Part shown: positions 8,665 through 11,641 of the stretch, in pieces
How the letters are laid out: every line of letters starts with the position of its first letter
How positions within the stretch are numbered: the stretch's first letter is position 1
Assembly: GCA_003453455.1 (NCBI GenBank)
Contig: DMLG01000105.1
Coordinates: forward strand, 1-11,641
Origin: Clostridiales bacterium
GTDB lineage: Bacteria > Bacillota > Clostridia > UBA1381
DNA: 11,641 nt
Direction: 5' to 3'
Position numbers and translations under genes: made by a program
The notes under the pieces: generated by a model
Told to the model about the DNA's origin: nothing
What the model saw: the letters and a program-made list of their open reading frames with translations, nothing else
Database searches by the model: none

Positions 8665-8814
8665 ATGAGAGTAAAAATTACTTTGGCTTGTTCGGAATGT
8701 AAACAGAGAAATTACAACACGATGAAAAACAAGAAAAACGACCCGGACAGATTGGAAATGAACAAATATTGTAAATTTTGCAGAAAGCACACTCTGCATA
8801 AGGAAACAAAGTAA
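8665..8814 (+). CDS. rpmG: 50S ribosomal protein L33, zinc-binding type
   Basis: This is a 49-residue protein starting [17 protein letters not shown] and ending HTLHKETK, the usual length and pattern of bacterial L33. Four cysteines form two CxxC knuckles (Cys9, Cys12, Cys36, Cys39), the zinc-ribbon version as opposed to the cysteine-less form that some bacteria induce under zinc limitation. Tyr17-Asn18 and the basic KNKKN segment are typical of the family. L33 sits in the large subunit near the E site. The ATG at 8665 has GGAGGTG (8653-8659) five bases upstream. It is the first gene after the consensus promoter and lies 17 bases before secE, an order common in Firmicutes. Confidence 0.96.
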   Translation: MRVKITLACSECKQRNYNTMKNKKNDPDRLEMNKYCKFCRKHTLHKETK

Positions 8815-8831
8815 AATAAGGAGAATCTGTT

Positions 8832-9038
8832 ATGGCTGAAAACAAAACTGTAAAGAAAAACAGGGCTATGAGATTTTTTAGAGAGACTAAGTCTGAAATG
8901 AAGAAGGTTTCTTGGCCTACCAAAGAGCAGCTTTTTCACAATACCGTTGTTATTTTGGCTTTTGTTGCTGTAACTACGATTGTGCTGTCTTTGCTTGACA
9001 TCGGATTTGAAAAATTGCTGTCGCTTATTGTTAAATAA
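8832..9038 (+). CDS. secE: SecE, preprotein translocase subunit
   Basis: SecE clamps SecY in the membrane channel that exports unfolded proteins. The 68-residue protein is the short single-span form found in Gram-positives. It has a basic cytoplasmic N-terminus, the conserved amphipathic segment FFRETKSEMKKVSWPTKEQL (residues 15-34, with the hallmark VSWPT), and one membrane helix at about 38-58, ending LLDIGFEKLL. AAGGAG at 8818-8823 lies eight bases before the ATG. The gene ends in tandem stops, TAA then TGA. It lies between rpmG and nusG, the near-universal secE-nusG pairing, 32 bases before nusG. Confidence 0.96.
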   Translation: MAENKTVKKNRAMRFFRETKSEMKKVSWPTKEQLFHNTVVILAFVAVTTIVLSLLDIGFEKLLSLIVK

Positions 9039-9070
9039 TGACAGAATTTTCTTAAATAGAGGAGATTGTT

Positions 9071-9598
9071 ATGCAGGATGAGGCAAAGTGGTATGTGGCG
9101 CACACATATTCAGGTTATGAAAATAAAGTAAAAGCCAATATAGAAAAATCGGTTGAAAACCGAGGAATAAGCGATTTAATTCAAGCTGTTGAAGTCCCTA
9201 TGGAGGATGTTGTCGAAGAAAAAAACGGTGAGCAAAAGGTCGTAAAGCGCAAAATTTTCCCCGGCTATGTCGTAGTAAAGATGATAATGAATGACGAAAG
9301 CTGGTATGTTGTCCGCAATACGCGCGGCGTTACAGGATTTGTGGGACCCGGTTCCAAACCCGTGCCGCTGTCCGACGAGGAAGTTAAAAATATGGGCGTT
9401 GAAAAGGTGCGTTATCAAGGTATTGATTTGGCACCGGGTGACAGCGTAGATATTAAATCGGGACCGATGGAAGGCTTTTCAGGTAAAGTTGAAAGCGTGG
9501 ATAACGAAAGCAGAAAGGTTTCGGTCAGAGTACTTATGTTTGGCCGTGAAAAGACCGTTTCAGTTGAATATGCTCAAGTAGAGAAGAGCGTAAATTAA
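9071..9598 (+). CDS. nusG: NusG, transcription elongation/antitermination factor
   Basis: NusG binds RNA polymerase, modulates pausing and processivity, and links transcription to Rho or to the ribosome. The 175-residue length is standard. The NGN domain begins KWYVAHTYSGYENKVKANI and includes FPGYVVVKM and WYVVRNTRGVTGFVG. After the linker a KOW domain (about 121-148) reads PGDSVDIKSGPMEGFSGKV, and the C-terminus is FGREKTVSVEY. AGAGGAG at 9058-9064 lies six bases before the ATG. In B. subtilis, NusG promotes pausing at specific leader sites, so it could influence the attenuator found downstream in this same cluster; that link is inference. Confidence 0.97.
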   Translation: MQDEAKWYVAHTYSGYENKVKANIEKSVENRGISDLIQAVEVPMEDVVEEKNGEQKVVKRKIFPGYVVVKMIMNDESWYVVRNTRGVTGFVGPGSKPVPLSDEEVKNMGVEKVRYQGIDLAPGDSVDIKSGPMEGFSGKVESVDNESRKVSVRVLMFGREKTVSVEYAQVEKSVN

Positions 9599-9600
9599 GC

Positions 9601-9625
9601 TTTTAAGCGGAAAATCCGCTTGAAA
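9601..9625 (+). other. Strong hairpin just after nusG
   Basis: TTTTAAGCGGA (9601-9611) and TCCGCTTGAAA (9615-9625) form an 11-bp stem with one T-G pair and an AAA loop, beginning two bases after the nusG stop. What follows is TATCC, not a T-tract, so it does not read as an intrinsic terminator on the plus strand. It may protect the nusG message 3' end after processing or act as a weak pause or partial terminator. Confidence 0.55.
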
Positions 9626-9642
9626 TATCCCTCTGGCATACA

Positions 9643-9673
9643 GTGGGAGGGCATTTTTGCCCGCATTTACCAC
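9643..9673 (+). promoter_or_regulatory. Putative L1-binding mRNA site upstream of rplK
   Basis: This is an imperfect hairpin: GTGG (9643-9646) pairs with CCAC (9670-9673). An asymmetric internal loop has GA on the 5' side and GCATTTA (9663-9669) on the 3' side. An inner stem GGGCA (9649-9653)/TGCCC (9658-9662) is closed by TTTT. The same design recurs before rplA at 10164-10194. L1 is known to repress the L11-L1 operon in E. coli and archaea by binding mRNA that mimics its 23S site, so I infer an autoregulatory L1 site. The site ends 26 bases before the rplK Shine-Dalgarno. Confidence 0.6.
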
Positions 9674-9675
9674 AA

Positions 9676-9692
9676 CGGGACAAGATTTCCCG
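9676..9692 (+). other. Small hairpin before the rplK ribosome site
   Basis: CGGGA (9676-9680) and TCCCG (9688-9692) form a perfect 5-bp stem with loop CAAGATT. It lies two bases after the putative L1 site and seven bases before AGGAGG at 9700-9705. It could stack on the L1 site and pass its state to the ribosome binding region. With only five base pairs, its role is uncertain. Confidence 0.35.
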
Positions 9693-9714
9693 AAATAATA
9701 GGAGGTGGCCGTAT

Positions 9715-10140
9715 ATGGCACAAAAAATCACAGGTTATATCAAGTTACAAATTCCCGCAGGCAAGGCAAGTCCTGCGCCCCCTGTTGGCCCTGCACTCGG
9801 TCAGCACGGTGTAAACATTATGCAGTTTACAAAGGAATTTAATGAAAAGACGGCGAAAGATGCAGGTTTAATCATACCGGTAGTTATTACCGTTTATGCA
9901 GACCATTCCTTCACATTTGTTACTAAAACTCCGCCGGCAGCAGTTCTTCTTAAAAAGGCCTGCAAGATTGATAAGGCTTCGGGTGTTCCTAACAAGAATA
10001 AGGTTGCTAAGGTTTCCAAAGCCGATATTCAGGCTATTGCAGAGCAGAAGATGCCTGACTTAAATGCAGCTTCACTTGAAGCAGCTATGAGTATGATAGC
10101 TGGTACTGCAAGAAGTATGGGTATTGAAGTAGAACAATAA
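9715..10140 (+). CDS. rplK: 50S ribosomal protein L11
   Basis: L11 binds the GTPase-associated region of 23S rRNA with L10(L12)4 and takes part in factor binding and the stringent response. The 141-residue protein is standard length. It begins [18 protein letters not shown], followed by the proline-rich helix [19 protein letters not shown] of the N-terminal domain (thiostrepton region) and [13 protein letters not shown]. The C-terminal rRNA-binding domain ends [16 protein letters not shown] chose the ATG at 9715 because AGGAGG (9700-9705) lies nine bases upstream and MAQK matches the family. An upstream in-frame ATG at 9643 falls in the regulatory hairpin and has no ribosome site. rplA follows 71 bases later. 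Confidence 0.97.
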   Translation: MAQKITGYIKLQIPAGKASPAPPVGPALGQHGVNIMQFTKEFNEKTAKDAGLIIPVVITVYADHSFTFVTKTPPAAVLLKKACKIDKASGVPNKNKVAKVSKADIQAIAEQKMPDLNAASLEAAMSMIAGTARSMGIEVEQ

Positions 10141-10163
10141 TCACTAAAAGGCGATTTAGTTTA

Positions 10164-10194
10164 GTGGGAGAGGCAAAAAGCCTTGTTTGACCAC
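10164..10194 (+). promoter_or_regulatory. Putative L1-binding mRNA site upstream of rplA
   Basis: GTGG (10164-10167) pairs with CCAC (10191-10194), around an asymmetric loop with GAG on the 5' side and TGTTTGA (10184-10190) on the 3' side. An inner stem AGGC (10171-10174)/GCCT (10180-10183) carries an AAAAA loop. It is the structural twin of 9643-9673. Its 3' arm ends two bases before the rplA Shine-Dalgarno AAGGAGG (10197-10203), so a bound protein would block ribosome entry. An upstream CACTAAA (10142-10148) can pair with TTTAGTG (10160-10166) and so compete for the 5' arm. The L1 assignment is inference from position and similarity. Confidence 0.6.
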
Positions 10195-10211
10195 ATAAGG
10201 AGGAAAATAAT

Positions 10212-10904
10212 ATGTTTAGAGGAAAAAAATATAAGGACAGCGCGGCGCTGATTGAAAAGACAAAACTTTATGATCCCCAAGAGGCTATGGAGCTTGCAAC
10301 AAAGATAGCAAAAGCTAAATTTGATGAAACTGTTGAGCTGCACGCAAGATTGGGTGTTGATTCAAGGCATGCAGACCAACAGGTAAGAGGTGCAATCGTA
10401 TTACCTCACGGCACAGGCAGAACCGCTAAGGTTTTGGTTTTTGCAAAAGGACCTAAGGCTGATGAAGCTTTGGCAGCAGGGGCTGATTATGTCGGAGAAA
10501 TGGATCTTTGCACAAAAATTCAGCAGGAAAACTGGTTTGACTTTGATGTAGTTGTTGCAACACCTGATATGATGGGCGTTGTAGGTAGATTAGGTAAGGT
10601 TTTGGGACCTAAGGGCTTGATGCCGTCGCCTAAGGCCGGCACAGTTACTATGGATGTTGCAAAGGCTGTAAATGAAATTAAAGCAGGTAAAATTGAGTAC
10701 AGAGTGGATAAGAACAATATCGTTCACTGTCCTATCGGTAAGGCTTCCTTTGGTAAGGAAAAGCTTGCGGATAACTTCAATGCTTTGATGGGTGCAATTA
10801 TTAAGGCAAAGCCGGCAACTGCAAAAGGTCAGTATTTAAAGAGCGTTGTTGTTACTACAACAATGGGACCGAGCATAAAAATTAATGCATCAAAACTTTC
10901 TTAA
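10212..10904 (+). CDS. rplA: 50S ribosomal protein L1
   Basis: L1 forms the mobile stalk beside the E site and helps release deacylated tRNA; in many organisms it also represses its own operon. The 230-residue length is standard. It begins [20 protein letters not shown]. The family signature is clear: [20 protein letters not shown] followed by [11 protein letters not shown], from about residue 118. The end reads [18 protein letters not shown]. Domain I is discontinuous and surrounds the inserted domain II. AAGGAGG (10197-10203) lies eight bases before the ATG. The gene closes with two consecutive TAA codons, and the rplJ promoter begins only seven bases later with no terminator in between, so rplKA transcripts may read into the rplJ leader. 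Confidence 0.97.
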   Translation: MFRGKKYKDSAALIEKTKLYDPQEAMELATKIAKAKFDETVELHARLGVDSRHADQQVRGAIVLPHGTGRTAKVLVFAKGPKADEALAAGADYVGEMDLCTKIQQENWFDFDVVVATPDMMGVVGRLGKVLGPKGLMPSPKAGTVTMDVAKAVNEIKAGKIEYRVDKNNIVHCPIGKASFGKEKLADNFNALMGAIIKAKPATAKGQYLKSVVVTTTMGPSIKINASKLS

Positions 10905-10911
10905 TAATCTA

Positions 10912-10940
10912 TTGACAAATTATGGTTTTTATGCTATAAT
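10912..10940 (+). promoter_or_regulatory. Consensus sigma-A promoter for rplJ
   Basis: TTGACA (10912-10917), a 17-base spacer and TATAAT (10935-10940) match the consensus fully, with extended -10 bases TG at 10932-10933. Initiation near 10947 gives a leader of about 145 bases containing the L10 attenuator. It gives rplJ (and presumably rplL beyond the window) independent transcription, suited to the several L12 copies needed per ribosome. Confidence 0.92.
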
Positions 10941-10960
10941 CACATAGCTTAAAAATAAAT

Positions 10961-11059
10961 CCGTAGACAGCAGGCAAAAAGGTAAGCCCTGCCGAGGGTG
11001 TTACTTAGTTTTATTGACTAAACGGCTCTTTTCGTCTACGAAAAAGAGCCTTTCTTTTT
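10961..11059 (+). ncRNA. L10 leader, rplJ autoregulatory attenuator
   Basis: The sequence has the hallmarks of the Firmicutes L10 leader (CCGTAGACAGCAGG ... CCTGCCGAGG). Three competing folds can be drawn. Anti-antiterminator: GTA (10963-10965) and ACA (10967-10969) pair with TGTTAC (10999-11004), leaving G10966 bulged; inside, GCAGG (10970-10974) pairs with CCTGC (10988-10992), and CGAGGG (10993-10998) forms a kink-turn-like loop. Antiterminator: CGTAGAC (10962-10968) pairs with GTCTACG (11034-11040). Terminator: 11024-11059. In B. subtilis, L10(L12)4 stabilises the anti-antiterminator and so promotes termination; the same logic fits here. A small hairpin TTAGT (11005-11009)/ACTAA (11017-11021) lies between. 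Confidence 0.9.
11024..11059 (+). terminator. Intrinsic terminator of the L10 leader
   Basis: GGCTCTTTTCG (11024-11034) pairs with CGAAAAAGAGCC (11039-11050), with one extra A and loop TCTA, followed by TTTCTTTTT (11051-11059). The loop and upper 3' arm contain the GTCTACG strand of the antiterminator, so the two structures cannot coexist. It ends 32 bases before the rplJ ATG. It is conditional rather than constitutive, because the essential gene rplJ lies behind it. Confidence 0.9.
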
Positions 11060-11091
11060 GAAAGGCATAAAATCTTACAGGAGGTGACAGT

Positions 11092-11641
11092 ATGCCAAAC
11101 GAAAAAGTTTTGGAAACAAAAAAAGCTCAGGTAGCTGAAATTGTTGAGGCTTTGAACGGTGCAACAACAGGCGTGTTGATGGATTACCGCGGTCTTACGG
11201 TTGAGGAAGACACAAAGCTTCGTAACGATTTACGAGCAGCAGGAGTTAAGTACTTTGTTGTTAAAAACACATTACTTCGTTTAGCAGCAAATCAGGTTGG
11301 ACTTGAAGAACTTGACAGTATTCTCCATGGTCCTACTGCACTGGCAATATCGGAAGACCCGGTAGCTCCGGCAAAAATTCTTTTCGATTTTGCTAAGAAC
11401 AACGAAAAGGTTGAAATTAAATCAGGCTTTATGGATGGAAAGGTTCTGTCCGAAGAAGAGCTTACCCGTCTTGCAAAGACACCGTCAAAGGATGCTCTTA
11501 TTGCAAAGATTATGGGAAGCCTCAATGCCCCGATTTCAAACCTTGCAAGATTGCTTAGTACTATTGCTGAGGGAGGCGTAGAAATCGCAGACCTTATAGC
11601 AAAAAAGAACGGCGTTGAAGCTGAGGCTCCTGCCGAGGAGG
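11092..11641 (+). CDS. rplJ: 50S ribosomal protein L10, 3' end cut off
   Basis: L10 anchors the L12 dimers of the ribosomal stalk and, as L10(L12)4, represses its own operon through the leader just upstream. From the ATG at 11092 there are 183 complete codons and no stop before the window ends. The protein begins MPNEKVLETKKAQVAEIVE and shows the family pattern DYRGLTVEEDTKLRNDLR, then YFVVKNTLLRLA, HGPTALAISEDP and GSLNAPISNLARLL. The C-terminal helix that carries L12 follows, and then a Glu/Ala-rich tail (EAEAPAEE). At 183 or more residues it is slightly longer than the common 165-175, through this tail. AGGAGGTG begins at 11079, with about seven bases to the ATG. rplL is expected next. Confidence 0.97.
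   Translation, partial: MPNEKVLETKKAQVAEIVEALNGATTGVLMDYRGLTVEEDTKLRNDLRAAGVKYFVVKNTLLRLAANQVGLEELDSILHGPTALAISEDPVAPAKILFDFAKNNEKVEIKSGFMDGKVLSEEELTRLAKTPSKDALIAKIMGSLNAPISNLARLLSTIAEGGVEIADLIAKKNGVEAEAPAEE

Noticed and set aside
9601..9625. Intrinsic terminator after nusG
   Set aside because: The stem is strong, but the bases after it (TATCC) are not a T-tract, and no new promoter is visible before rplK. Kept only as a hairpin.
9643..9714. Upstream in-frame ATG giving an rplK product 24 residues longer
   Set aside because: The extra peptide does not resemble L11 and lies in the hairpin region. The ATG at 9715 has a perfect AGGAGG at nine bases.

Overview
This window looks like core chromosome of a low-GC Gram-positive bacterium, most likely a member of the Clostridia. 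The reasons are the AT-rich sequence, the AddAB type of recombination nuclease (not RecBCD), strong AGGAGG ribosome binding sites, consensus promoters with extended -10 motifs, the zinc-ribbon type of L33, and an L10 leader attenuator of the Bacillus/Clostridium kind. I see no mobile element, tRNA, rRNA or CRISPR array.

The left two thirds (1-8463) are transcribed leftward, in the order murA (peptidoglycan precursor synthesis), addB, addA (double-strand-break end processing) and the first 44 codons of an unidentified histidine-rich protein that runs off the left edge. addB and addA are packed tightly: addA very probably starts at a TTG one base after the addB stop, with its Shine-Dalgarno inside addB. 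The His-rich gene follows addA after 23 bases. An extended -10 promoter lies between murA and addB, and no terminator separates them.

The right third (8464-11641) is transcribed rightward and is the classical rpmG-secE-nusG-rplK-rplA-rplJ cluster: ribosomal protein L33, SecE of the Sec translocase, the transcription factor NusG, then L11, L1 and L10. The last is cut by the right edge. Two promoters match the sigma-A consensus exactly (TTGACA, 17 bases, TATAAT, each with an extended -10 TG). One drives rpmG onward and one drives rplJ.

The most informative non-coding content is RNA regulation of the ribosomal genes. (1) The rplJ leader can be folded by eye into the three mutually exclusive structures of the L10(L12)4 attenuator: anti-antiterminator, antiterminator and terminator. 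(2) The gaps before rplK and before rplA each contain a look-alike imperfect hairpin: GTGG, a short purine loop, an inner stem, a 7-base loop, then CCAC. I interpret these as two copies of an L1 autoregulatory site. Each has an upstream segment able to pair with its 5' arm. I found no plainly new gene system. The paired L1-type sites and the His-rich protein are the best targets for a second look.
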